The notes under the pieces: generated by a model
The model's input: the letters and a program-made list of their open reading frames with translations, nothing else
The model's database searches: none
What the model was told of the DNA's origin: nothing
Source: Gemmatimonadota bacterium
GTDB taxonomy: Bacteria; Gemmatimonadota; Gemmatimonadetes; Gemmatimonadales; GWC2-71-9
Assembly: GCA_004357415.1 (NCBI GenBank)
Contig: SMVY01000071.1
Coordinates: 1 to 9,617, forward strand
Length of the DNA: 9,617 nt
Reading direction: 5' to 3'
Shown here: positions 1 through 7,478 of the stretch, one piece after another
Numbering within the stretch: position 1 is the first letter of the stretch
Layout of the letters: each line of letters opens with the position of its first letter
Made by a program: the position numbers and the translations under genes

Positions 1-1809
1 CGCATCGAATCGGGCGTGCGGCGTATCGGCGCCGAGCAGGAGATGTTCCTGGTCGACCGCGCCTGGCGGCCGGCTCCCATTGCCGACGAGATCCTGGCCA
101 ACCTGGGGCCGGAGTTTACTAACGAGATTGCCCTGTTCAACCTCGAGGTCAATCTCCCGCCGTGCACCCTCGGCGGGAAGTGCTTTTCCGAAATGCACGC
201 CACGTTGAACGACATGTTGGGCCAGGTGCAGGCAGAAGCCCACAAACATCGCGCCGAAGTGGTGTTGACCGGTATCCTCCCCACGCTGACGAAGTCGGAT
301 CTCAGTCTGCAAAACATGACGCCGCGGGAGCGCTACCAGGCTCTGAACGTGGCCATCAACCGGATGAGCGGCGGCGTGTACCGGGTGCAGATCCAGGGTG
401 CCGACGAACTCAACTTCGAGCACGACTCGGTCATGCTCGAGGGCGCCAACACCAGCTTCCAGGTGCACTTGCAGGTCGATCCCGACGAATTCGCCCGCAT
501 CTACAACATGGCGCAGGCGATCACGGCACCACTGACGGCCGCGGCGGTAAACTCTCCCATGCTGTTCGGCAGGCGCCTGTGGGCGGAAACGCGGATCGCG
601 CTGTTTCAGCAGGCCATCGACACGCGCCGTTCAACACGGCACGTACGGGAACTGGCGCCCCGGGTGCGCTTCGGCGAACAGTGGATCGAGTCGTCCATCC
701 TGGAGGTGTACCAGGAGGACATCGCCCGCATCCCCGCTCTGTTGAGCAGCAAGCCCCAGGAGAACCCGCTGAAGCTCCTCAAGGAAGGCAAGGCTCCGCA
801 GTTGGCCGCTCTCCAGTTGTACAACAGTACGGTGTATCGCTGGAACCGGCCGTGCTATGGGGTACACCAAGGGGTGCCCCACGTGCGCATCGAGTGCCGG
901 GTCCTTCCGTCCGGTCCGTCGACCATCGACGAGGTCGCCAACGCCGCCTTTTGGGTGGGCATGGTGCTCGGCGGGGTTCGGGAGTATCCCGACCTGACCC
1001 AACGGATGGCCTTCAGCGAGGCCCGGGCCAACGTCCTGGCGGCAGCCCGGCGCGGGCTCAACGGCGGCTTCACCTGGCTGGACAACAAGCCGGTGAGCGC
1101 CCCCGATCTCATCCTCAAGGAATTGCTGCCACTGGCGCGCGAAGGTCTGGCTGACAACGGGGTGGCCGCGGAGGATATCGACCGCTACCTCGGCGTCATT
1201 CAGGAGCGGGTGGAGACGCGCATGACCGGTGCCACTTGGCTGGAGAAATCTCTGGTGGAGTTGGGCAGCGACGGCACCAAGTCCGAGCGGCTGGCGGCCC
1301 TCACGGCGGCGACGTCCCACTATCAGCAACTCGGTCTGCCGGTGCATAAATGGGGAGCGGCGTCGCTGTCACAGAGCAGCAACTGGCGCCAACACTACCT
1401 CAGGGTGGAGCAGTACATGACCACCGACCTGTTCACCGTCAAGGAAGACGAGCTGGTGGATCTGGCCGCGCTGCTCATGGACTGGAAAGGGGTCCGCCAG
1501 GTGCCGGTGGAGAACGAGGAGCACCGGTTGATCGGCCTGTTATCTTACGGGTCGGTCCTCCGGGCCCTGGCCACGGCCAGGGTGTCGGAGGGCGACCTGA
1601 CCATCCCGGTGCGCGACCTGATGGACACCGCGCCGGTGACGGTGGCTCCGGAAACGACCACGCTCGAGGCCATCGAACTGATGCGGGCGAGGAAGCTCAC
1701 CAGCCTCCCGGTGGTCGAGGACGATATCCTGGTGGGCATCGTGAGCGTCGGCGACTTCATGCCGATCGCCCAACGGCTGCTGCAGGAGAAACTGGGTGAG
1801 GACGAATGA
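1..1809 (+). CDS. GCS2-type glutamate-cysteine-ligase-like enzyme with C-terminal CBS pair (5' truncated)
   Basis: The frame is open to the first base of the window, so the true start lies upstream. The GTG at 16 is only an internal valine codon, because in-frame residues RIESG precede it. The N-terminal part carries GAEQEMFLVD (about 31-60), matching the GxExE metal/ATP-binding motif of the carboxylate-amine ligase family GCS2 (YbdK, plant and proteobacterial gamma-glutamylcysteine ligases). About 460 residues of ligase-like domain follow. Two CBS domains end the protein. The first runs from VEQYMTTDLF (about 1405) to about 1575. The second runs from VRDLMDTAPVTV (1609) to about 1770, where it contains LPVVEDDILVGIVSVGDF. 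CBS pairs usually bind adenine nucleotides, so ligation may be gated by energy state. The substrate is unknown: glutathione or another gamma-glutamyl compound is possible but not shown. The gene overlaps the AspA/AstE-like gene downstream, which implies a linked job. The family call is firm; the exact reaction is open. Confidence 0.88.
   Translation, partial: RIESGVRRIGAEQEMFLVDRAWRPAPIADEILANLGPEFTNEIALFNLEVNLPPCTLGGKCFSEMHATLNDMLGQVQAEAHKHRAEVVLTGILPTLTKSDLSLQNMTPRERYQALNVAINRMSGGVYRVQIQGADELNFEHDSVMLEGANTSFQVHLQVDPDEFARIYNMAQAITAPLTAAAVNSPMLFGRRLWAETRIALFQQAIDTRRSTRHVRELAPRVRFGEQWIESSILEVYQEDIARIPALLSSKPQENPLKLLKEGKAPQLAALQLYNSTVYRWNRPCYGVHQGVPHVRIECRVLPSGPSTIDEVANAAFWVGMVLGGVREYPDLTQRMAFSEARANVLAAARRGLNGGFTWLDNKPVSAPDLILKELLPLAREGLADNGVAAEDIDRYLGVIQERVETRMTGATWLEKSLVELGSDGTKSERLAALTAATSHYQQLGLPVHKWGAASLSQSSNWRQHYLRVEQYMTTDLFTVKEDELVDLAALLMDWKGVRQVPVENEEHRLIGLLSYGSVLRALATARVSEGDLTIPVRDLMDTAPVTVAPETTTLEAIELMRARKLTSLPVVEDDILVGIVSVGDFMPIAQRLLQEKLGEDE
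1784..1788 (+). promoter_or_regulatory. Probable ribosome binding site of the AspA/AstE-like gene
   Basis: AGGAG lies 7 bases before GTG 1796, within the end of the ligase-like gene. A weaker AAGG at 1809-1812 has the same spacing to GTG 1820, so the start is not fully settled. Confidence 0.5.
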
Positions 1810-3016
1810 AGGCACCGGTGTGACCATCGCCACGAGGGATGTCGACACGACCGCGACCCGCGTCATCGGACGGATGGACGGACCCACCCCCGGCCCGGTG
1901 CTGGTGTGCGTGGCCGGGCTCCACGGCAACGAGCCGGCCGGGGTCGAGGCGCTCACCCGGGTACTCAACACGTTGACGGTCGAAGCATATCAACTCGAGG
2001 GCACCTTCGTGGCGTTGCGGGGCAACCAGGCCGCCCTCGCCGAGCGTGTCCGCTTTGTCGACAGCGACCTCAACCGCCACTGGACCCGCGAGCGGCTCGG
2101 CCGAGTCACCTTGGATCGGGAACCCGATCCGACGGTGTCGGAAGATGCCGACCTGCTCGAGTTGCACGACATCATCAGTGACGTCCTCGACCAAGCCACC
2201 GGCGAGAGCTATCTCATCGACGTGCACACCACATCGGGCCGGAGCCCACCGTTCAGCACCGTGGGCGACACGCTGCGCAACCGGCGATTCGCCATGCAGC
2301 TCCCGCTCCCGCTCGTCATGGGACTCGAGGAACACCTGGAAGGAACGATGCTCGAGTTCTTCAACGACCAGGGCCACGTGACCCTCGGCCTCGAAGGCGG
2401 CCAGCACGAAGACGCCAGCTCGGTCGACCGCATCGAAGCGGCGGTCTGGTTGGCGCTCGAGGCCGCGGGGATGTTGCCCGATCCACGAGCCGCCACGCGC
2501 CTGGCAGAGGCCCGAACCTTCCTGGCCCACCTGAGCCGCAATCTTCCGCGGGTGCTCGAAGTGCGCCACCGCCATTTCGTCGGCCCCAACGACGGGTTCG
2601 CCATGCGGCCCGGCTACGCCTCATTCCAGGAGGTGACCGTAAACGAACACGTAGCCGACGACGAGTGCGGCTCCGTCACCGCGCAGGAGACCGGCCTCAT
2701 CCTCATGCCGCTGTATCAACCCGCCGGTGACGACGGGTTCTTCATTACCCGGGAGTTCAGCCCATTCTGGCTGTCCGTCTCGGCTCTCCTCCGCCGGCTG
2801 CACATCGACAACATCCTGCCATGGATGCCGGGTGTCACCCGCGATCCATCACACGGCGGGACCCTCCTGGTGAACGGGCGCGTGGCTCGGTGGTTCGCAC
2901 TCGAGGTGTTCCACTTGCTCGGCTATCGCAAGCGGCGGCAGATGGGGGATGTGTTGGTGGTGGCGAGGAGGCTGGAGGGCGGTCAGGCGGTAAACGATAA
3001 GGCCACCAGCCACTAG
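1796..3016 (+). CDS. AspA/AstE-family zinc deacylase or peptidase (M14-like)
   Basis: This 406-residue protein belongs to the aspartoacylase/succinylglutamate desuccinylase family of zinc hydrolases, which cleave amide bonds of N-acyl amino acids or small peptides. The zinc motif GLHGNEPAG provides His43 and Glu46, and DVHTTSG provides the third ligand, His144. DLNRHW (Asn93-Arg94) is the substrate-carboxylate motif, and LEGGQ supplies the probable catalytic Glu200. The C-terminal domain carries GLILMPLYQPAGDDGFF (residues 300-316), which I recall as typical of longer members of this family. Two GTG starts compete. GTG 1796 has AGGAG at 1784-1788 and overlaps the ligase-like gene by 14 bases. 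GTG 1820 has AAGG at 1809-1812. Both have 7-base spacing, and I kept the first for its stronger ribosome site. The last residues, ATSH, and the TAG stop are encoded by the heptamer array. No signal peptide is visible, so it is probably cytoplasmic. True AstE is unlikely because no arginine-degradation genes are nearby. The substrate is unknown. Confidence 0.88.
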   Translation: MRTNEGTGVTIATRDVDTTATRVIGRMDGPTPGPVLVCVAGLHGNEPAGVEALTRVLNTLTVEAYQLEGTFVALRGNQAALAERVRFVDSDLNRHWTRERLGRVTLDREPDPTVSEDADLLELHDIISDVLDQATGESYLIDVHTTSGRSPPFSTVGDTLRNRRFAMQLPLPLVMGLEEHLEGTMLEFFNDQGHVTLGLEGGQHEDASSVDRIEAAVWLALEAAGMLPDPRAATRLAEARTFLAHLSRNLPRVLEVRHRHFVGPNDGFAMRPGYASFQEVTVNEHVADDECGSVTAQETGLILMPLYQPAGDDGFFITREFSPFWLSVSALLRRLHIDNILPWMPGVTRDPSHGGTLLVNGRVARWFALEVFHLLGYRKRRQMGDVLVVARRLEGGQAVNDKATSH

Positions 3017-3044
3017 CCACCAGCCATTAGCTATCAGCCACCAG
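3003..3044. repeat. Heptanucleotide tandem repeat, six units
   Basis: Six contiguous 7-base units read on the plus strand as CCACCAG, CCACTAG, CCACCAG, CCATTAG, CTATCAG and CCACCAG (consensus CYAYYAG; CTRRTRG on the other strand). Three units are identical, and the others differ only by C/T changes. The array holds the TAG stop of the plus-strand hydrolase gene (3014-3016) and the TAA stop of recN (complement of 3027-3029). It therefore encodes the last residues of both proteins and the 10-base intergenic gap. The unit length is not a multiple of three, so each added copy shifts the frame. Degenerate heptamer arrays are known from cyanobacteria (STRR elements), but I cannot name this family. 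Confidence 0.85.
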
Positions 3045-4685
3045 CAGCTCCTTCGCGTGCCGGCGCGCGGCCGCGCTCTCGGCATCTCCCAACATTCTGG
3101 CTACCTCGAGCACTCTATCCTCCCCGTGAATGACCGAGACGTCGCTGGTGGCCATGCCGCCGGAGGAGCCTTTGGCAACCACGAGATGGCGGTCGGCCTT
3201 GCCGGCGATCTGGGGTAGGTGGGTGATGACCAGCACCTGACGGCCCTGGGCGACGCGGGCCAGGGCCTCGCCGACCTGGACAGCCACCTCGCCACCGATC
3301 CCCTGGTCGATCTCGTCGAACACCAGGGTCTGGATCCGGTCGTGCCGCGCCAGCACCACCTTGAGCGCCAGCATGATGCGGGACAATTCACCACCCGACG
3401 CCACCCGGCCCAACGGCCGCGGGTCCATGCCCTGGTTGAGCTGAACCTGGAACGCGACCGACTCCCGTCCGGTGAGACCCGCCTGAGGGAGGGCCGGCAA
3501 CTCGATGGTCATCCGTCCCCCGGCAAGGCCCAATGTGGGGAGCAGCTTGTCGACCGCCCTGGTCAGCCGCCCGGCGGCGATCCCGCGCTTGGCCGACAAC
3601 CGGTCGCAGGCGGCGTCGAGGGCCGCGGCCGCGGCGGTCCGTTTGGCCTCGAGGACCTCGAGGTCGAGGTCCGCCGTATCGAGGACGTTCAATTCGTCCA
3701 TGGCACCCGCCAGCGTCTCGAGGACGGCTTCGACGGTTGTGCCGTACTTCTGTTTCAGGCGTCCGAGCACGTCGCGCCGGGTTTCGACCTCGGCCAGCCG
3801 TTCCGGTGAATGCTCTATGTCGTTGGCGTATTGCTCCACGACTCGGGTCAGTTCACTGAGATTGGCGTAGGCGCCATCGAGGAGTTCCCGCCAGGCGGCC
3901 ACAGTGGGATCGAATTTTTCCAACCGGTCCACCGCGCGTTCCGCCGCGCCGACGGCATGGAGCGCGGCGCCGTCTCCCCGGTCGAGTTCCTGCAACACGG
4001 ATTGGGCCAGCGCCTCGACCGCATCGGCCTCGCCGAGGAGGGCGGCTTCGCGATCGAGAGCCGCGTCTTCTCCTGGCTGTGGATCGGCTTGACTGATCTC
4101 TTGGGCCACGTGACGCAGATAATCCGCCCGCCGGCGGACTTCATCACGGCGGTCGCTGAGCGCCCGGTATTCCGTTTCGAGCGCGTGCAGCGTCTCGTGG
4201 GCATCCACCACCGCCACGCGCTCGCCCCCGGCGCCGGCGAAGGCGTCGAGCATGTCCCGCTGGGCATCGGGGCGGAGGAGTGACTGGGTTTCGTGCTGCC
4301 CGTGCAGGTCGGCGAGGAGAGCGCCCAGTTGGGCCAGCACCTTGACGGTCGTAGGGCTGCCGTTGACCCACGCGCGTGAGCGGCCTTCTGCCGCCACTTC
4401 CCGGCGGATGACCAGCCGTCCGTCCTCCACATCGAGTCCCAGCGATTCGATGCCGGCGGTGAGACGCGGGTCGATCTCTTCGACCACCCCTTCGATCACC
4501 GCCTTGGCCGCCCCGGGACGGAGCGCCTGGGTGTCGGCCCGCTCACCGAGCAGCAGCGCCAAGGCGTCGACCAGCAGCGACTTCCCCGCCCCGGTCTCGC
4601 CGGTGAGGACGTTGAGGCCGGGCCCGAGCATCAGGGTTACGTCGGCCACCGTGGCGAGGTTGCGGACCCGGAGTTCGCTGAGCAC
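3027..4685 (-). CDS. recN: DNA repair protein RecN
   Basis: RecN is an SMC-like ATPase that acts in recombinational repair of double-strand breaks. The protein is 552 residues, normal for the family. The N-terminal head has Walker A GETGAGKS (residues 29-36). A long charged middle, about residues 150-370, fits the family coiled coil. The C-terminal head has the ABC signature ASGGELSR (Ser430-Gly-Gly) and Walker B LVFDEIDQGIGG with Asp457-Glu458. The opening MLSELRVRNLATV fits the RecN N-terminus, which supports the GTG start at 4685, although no good Shine-Dalgarno is visible. That start lies 3 bases after the nadK stop, so translation probably depends on coupling. This is the last gene of the operon, as in many bacteria. 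Its natural end, HAKELL, runs directly into the heptamer array, which supplies VADS and the stop codon. The gene looks intact. Confidence 0.97.
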   Translation of the reverse strand: MLSELRVRNLATVADVTLMLGPGLNVLTGETGAGKSLLVDALALLLGERADTQALRPGAAKAVIEGVVEEIDPRLTAGIESLGLDVEDGRLVIRREVAAEGRSRAWVNGSPTTVKVLAQLGALLADLHGQHETQSLLRPDAQRDMLDAFAGAGGERVAVVDAHETLHALETEYRALSDRRDEVRRRADYLRHVAQEISQADPQPGEDAALDREAALLGEADAVEALAQSVLQELDRGDGAALHAVGAAERAVDRLEKFDPTVAAWRELLDGAYANLSELTRVVEQYANDIEHSPERLAEVETRRDVLGRLKQKYGTTVEAVLETLAGAMDELNVLDTADLDLEVLEAKRTAAAAALDAACDRLSAKRGIAAGRLTRAVDKLLPTLGLAGGRMTIELPALPQAGLTGRESVAFQVQLNQGMDPRPLGRVASGGELSRIMLALKVVLARHDRIQTLVFDEIDQGIGGEVAVQVGEALARVAQGRQVLVITHLPQIAGKADRHLVVAKGSSGGMATSDVSVIHGEDRVLEVARMLGDAESAAARRHAKELLVADS

Positions 4686-4688
4686 GGC

Positions 4689-5558
4689 CTAGTCCAGGGT
4701 GCGGTCGGAGAGGTCTCCCCAATGGAGCTTCTGCCGCATGCGATGGAAGTACTCCTGCTCATCGAACCGGGCCAGCAATACGGCGGTGGGGGCACGCCGG
4801 ATCTCCACCTGGTCGCCGGGATGGAGCCGCACGGAGGTCTGGCCGTCGAGCGACACCAGCAGATCCTCTTCAGCCCACGGCGGCAGCGGTTCGACCACGA
4901 CGGTGTAGTGGGCCGGCACCACCACGGGCCGCACCGCGAGGGTATGGGCACAGATCGGCGTGACGACCATGGCCTGAACGCCGGGCACCACGATGGGGCC
5001 TCCCGCGCTCAGGGAATAGGCGGTCGATCCGGTCGGCGTGGCGACGATTATCCCGTCGGCGCTGTAGGGTCCGATGGTCTCGCCCTCTATGGTGACGTCC
5101 AACCGGACCACACGCGCGACCCCGCCCTTGTGGACGGTGACGTCGTTGAGGGAATTGGGGAGCGGCTGCACGTCGCCGTTGGGGCTGAGGATGCTGGACG
5201 ACAACACTTGGCGCCGGTCGACCGCCAACTTCCCGGACACGAGGGCATCGAGCGCCGGAGCGAGGTCATCGTAACTGGCCCAGGTCAGGAACCCGACCCG
5301 GCCGAGATTGAACCCGAGGATGGGGATTTCCCGGCTCTGGACCAGGCGGGCCCCGCGCAGGAGGGTTCCGTCACCACCGAAGGCGAGGAGGGCGTCGAGC
5401 GCGGCTCCAGTCACCGGCGGCACCGCCTCGTCCCACAGGGGGACGAGATCCTCCTCGGTAAACAGGGTGATGTTGCGCGCGGGCGCCAGCCGCTTCAACT
5501 CGCGCAGGACGTTCCGCAGATCGCGGTAGCGTGTGTTGCCGACGACCCCGACGTTCAT
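4689..5558 (-). CDS. nadK: NAD kinase
   Basis: NAD kinase phosphorylates the 2'-hydroxyl of NAD to make NADP in the cytosol. The 289-residue protein has the diagnostic GGDGT motif at residues 61-65 (Asp63 is the expected catalytic residue). It also has the second conserved block, with DGIIVATPTGSTAYSLSAGG at about residues 168-187, which forms the NAD-binding and oligomer-forming region. Between them, NDVTVHKGG matches the family's conserved Asn-Asp segment. The ATG start at 5556-5558 overlaps the dxs stop as ATGA. No strong ribosome site stands directly before it (the nearest purine run, AGAGGAA, is too far upstream), so translational coupling to dxs is likely. nadK followed by recN is a common bacterial order; in actinobacteria tlyA precedes them, and here it does not. 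NADP made by this enzyme serves the reductive steps of the MEP pathway started by the neighbouring dxs, among many other uses. Confidence 0.96.
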   Translation of the reverse strand: MNVGVVGNTRYRDLRNVLRELKRLAPARNITLFTEEDLVPLWDEAVPPVTGAALDALLAFGGDGTLLRGARLVQSREIPILGFNLGRVGFLTWASYDDLAPALDALVSGKLAVDRRQVLSSSILSPNGDVQPLPNSLNDVTVHKGGVARVVRLDVTIEGETIGPYSADGIIVATPTGSTAYSLSAGGPIVVPGVQAMVVTPICAHTLAVRPVVVPAHYTVVVEPLPPWAEEDLLVSLDGQTSVRLHPGDQVEIRRAPTAVLLARFDEQEYFHRMRQKLHWGDLSDRTLD

Positions 5559-7459
5559 CGCGGCTCGAACGTTTCCTCTTCGTGCTGGAGCAGTGTCTGA
5601 ATGCGCCGTGCGATACCGTCGGCCGTCAGTCCGTACTTGGCCAGTTGCCTGTCACGGGGCGCGTGCTCCTGCAGCTGATCGGGAACGCCGAGCACCACAG
5701 TCCGCACTTCGGGGTGGGTGGTCTGAAGGGTCGCCGCCAGGAAAGCGCCGAAACCGTTGACGACGGTCCCTTCCTCGATGGTCACCAACCGGCGATGGCG
5801 CTGCACCAACGACTCCAGGGTTACGCTGTCCAGCGGCTTGAGGAACCGGCAATTGACGACGGTGATGTCGATGCCATCCTTCGCCAATCGCTCCGCGGCC
5901 TCCAGGCTGGGCAACACCATCGTGCCCACGGCGAGGATGGCCACGTCGCTGCCCTCTCGCAGCACTTCCCAAGTGCCGTAGGGCACCGCTGGAATCCCGG
6001 AGGCGTGCGGCACTTCGGCCGGCGCCTTGTCGCGCGGGTATCGGGTGCAGAAGGGGCCGTCCTGGTATTCGATGGCCGTGCGCAGTAATCCCACGAGTTC
6101 GGCCCCATCCTTGGGCGCGGTCACCGTCATGCCGGGCAAGGCCAGCATGTAGGCGATGTCGTACAGCCCCATGTGGGTCTGCCCGTCCACACCCACCAGT
6201 CCGGCGCGGTCCATACAGAAGACCACAGGCAGCCGCTGTACCACGATGTCGTGGATGATGTTGTCGTACGCCCGCTGGAGGAAGGTGCTGTAGATGGCCA
6301 CTATCGGCTTGATGCCTTGAGTGGCCAAGCCACCGGCGAAGGTGACCCCGTGCCCTTCGGCGATACCCACATCGAAGAAACGCTCGGGCCACGCCTTCTG
6401 GAAAATGTTGGTTCCGGTGCCGGCGGGCATCGCGGCGCTGATGGCCACCACGTTGGGATACTCCTCGGCCAACTGGGTGATGCCGTCGCCAAACACCTTG
6501 GTCCAGGCGGGCGGCCCGCTGCTCTTCTTGCGCATCTCGCCGGTGACAGGATCATAAGCGGCCAGGCCGTGCCACTTCTCTTTGTTGGCCTCGGCAAAGC
6601 TGAAGCCCTTGCCCTTCTCGGTCAGGACGTGCACCACACGCGGTCCGCTCAGGTCGCGCACGAAGGCGAGCGTCTCCAGCAGTTTGGGGAGATCGTGCCC
6701 GTCTATGGGTCCGAAGTAGCGGAAGCCAAGCTCCTCGAACAACATGCCCTCGGAAAACAGATTCTTGACCGACTCTTCCACGTTCTTGGCAAAGTCCACG
6801 ACGCCCTCGCCGAACACTCCCCCCAGGGCCACGGTGGCACCCTTGATCCGCTCTCGCAGCCTGTTGGTGCGGGGATCGGCCACGATGCTGCCGAGCATCT
6901 TGCTGATGGCCCCGACGTTGGGGGCGATCGACATCCCGTTGTCGTTGACGATGAGGATCACGTCCCGGTCGGAGTGGCCGGCGTTGTTCATCCCCTCGTA
7001 CGACAGGCCACAGGTGAGCGCGCCGTCACCCGTCACCGCCACCACCTTGAAATCCTCCCCCTTGAGATCCCGCGCGGTGGCCATGCCAAACGCGGCCGAC
7101 ATGGCGGTGCCGGCGTGGCCCGCGCCGAAGTGGTCGTGCTCGCTCTCACTTCGCCGGAGAAAGCCTGAAAGGCCGCCTTCGGTCCGCAGTGTGGGGAACC
7201 GCTCGTTGCGCCCGGTCAGCAACTTCCAGGTGTAGCCCTGATGGCCCACGTCCCAAAGCACCTTGTCCCGCGGCGAATCGAGGAGGTACAACAGGGCGAT
7301 CGTCAGCTCCACGACCCCCAGGCTGGCGCCGATGTGGCCGCCGGTCTGACTGCAACACTCGATCAGCCGCGTGCGGATCTCCGCCGCCAGTTCCGGCAGC
7401 TGGTCGGGAGTCAGCCGCTTGAGGTCGTCTGGGCTCTGGATGGATTCGAGTAACGACAT
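5555..7459 (-). CDS. dxs: 1-deoxy-D-xylulose-5-phosphate synthase
   Basis: Dxs condenses pyruvate and glyceraldehyde 3-phosphate, using thiamine diphosphate, to start the MEP isoprenoid pathway. The 634-residue length is typical. The first domain has DVGHQGY with the conserved histidine, then ESEHDHFGAGHAGTAMSAAFG. The thiamine diphosphate/Mg motif follows, with Gly144-Asp145-Gly146 and Asn172-Asp-Asn174. The transketolase-like pyrimidine domain has DVGIAEGHG with Glu368, the residue expected to activate the cofactor. Next come FCMDRAGLVGVDGQTHMGLYD and a C-terminal transketolase domain ending near residue 620. The ATG at 7459 is the only reasonable start, because an in-frame TAG lies two codons upstream. 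A clear Shine-Dalgarno is lacking in the 19-base gap after the prenyl synthase stop. A common YPHK segment after GHQ reads YTWK here, a variant that does not touch the main catalytic residues. The gene looks intact and functional. Confidence 0.98.
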   Translation of the reverse strand: MSLLESIQSPDDLKRLTPDQLPELAAEIRTRLIECCSQTGGHIGASLGVVELTIALLYLLDSPRDKVLWDVGHQGYTWKLLTGRNERFPTLRTEGGLSGFLRRSESEHDHFGAGHAGTAMSAAFGMATARDLKGEDFKVVAVTGDGALTCGLSYEGMNNAGHSDRDVILIVNDNGMSIAPNVGAISKMLGSIVADPRTNRLRERIKGATVALGGVFGEGVVDFAKNVEESVKNLFSEGMLFEELGFRYFGPIDGHDLPKLLETLAFVRDLSGPRVVHVLTEKGKGFSFAEANKEKWHGLAAYDPVTGEMRKKSSGPPAWTKVFGDGITQLAEEYPNVVAISAAMPAGTGTNIFQKAWPERFFDVGIAEGHGVTFAGGLATQGIKPIVAIYSTFLQRAYDNIIHDIVVQRLPVVFCMDRAGLVGVDGQTHMGLYDIAYMLALPGMTVTAPKDGAELVGLLRTAIEYQDGPFCTRYPRDKAPAEVPHASGIPAVPYGTWEVLREGSDVAILAVGTMVLPSLEAAERLAKDGIDITVVNCRFLKPLDSVTLESLVQRHRRLVTIEEGTVVNGFGAFLAATLQTTHPEVRTVVLGVPDQLQEHAPRDRQLAKYGLTADGIARRIQTLLQHEEETFEPR

Positions 7460-7478
7460 GGCTACCGGGGCTTGGGGA

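Noticed and set aside
16..18. GTG at 16 as the real start of the GCS2-CBS gene
   Set aside because: The frame is open back to base 1 with plausible coding residues, and the GxExE motif would sit too close to the N-terminus.
162..1154. Plus-strand second-frame open frame inside the ligase-like gene
   Set aside because: Arg/Gly/Pro-rich out-of-frame translation typical of high-GC shadow frames.
1757..2575. Minus-strand open frame opposite the zinc hydrolase gene
   Set aside because: Antisense shadow; the plus-strand frame has all zinc and catalytic motifs.
3003..3044. Heptamer array as a CRISPR
   Set aside because: Units are 7 bases and contiguous, with no spacers and no cas genes nearby.
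3055..3080. GC-rich inverted repeat near the recN end as a terminator
   Set aside because: It is inside the recN coding region, has a short stem, and has no T-run on either strand.
4722..5600. Long plus-strand open frame opposite nadK
   Set aside because: Antisense shadow of a well-conserved gene, with His/Arg/Gly-rich translation and no motif.
6173..7168. Long plus-strand open frame opposite dxs (331 codons)
   Set aside because: It is an antisense shadow in high-GC DNA, with no recognisable domain; dxs on the other strand is unmistakable.
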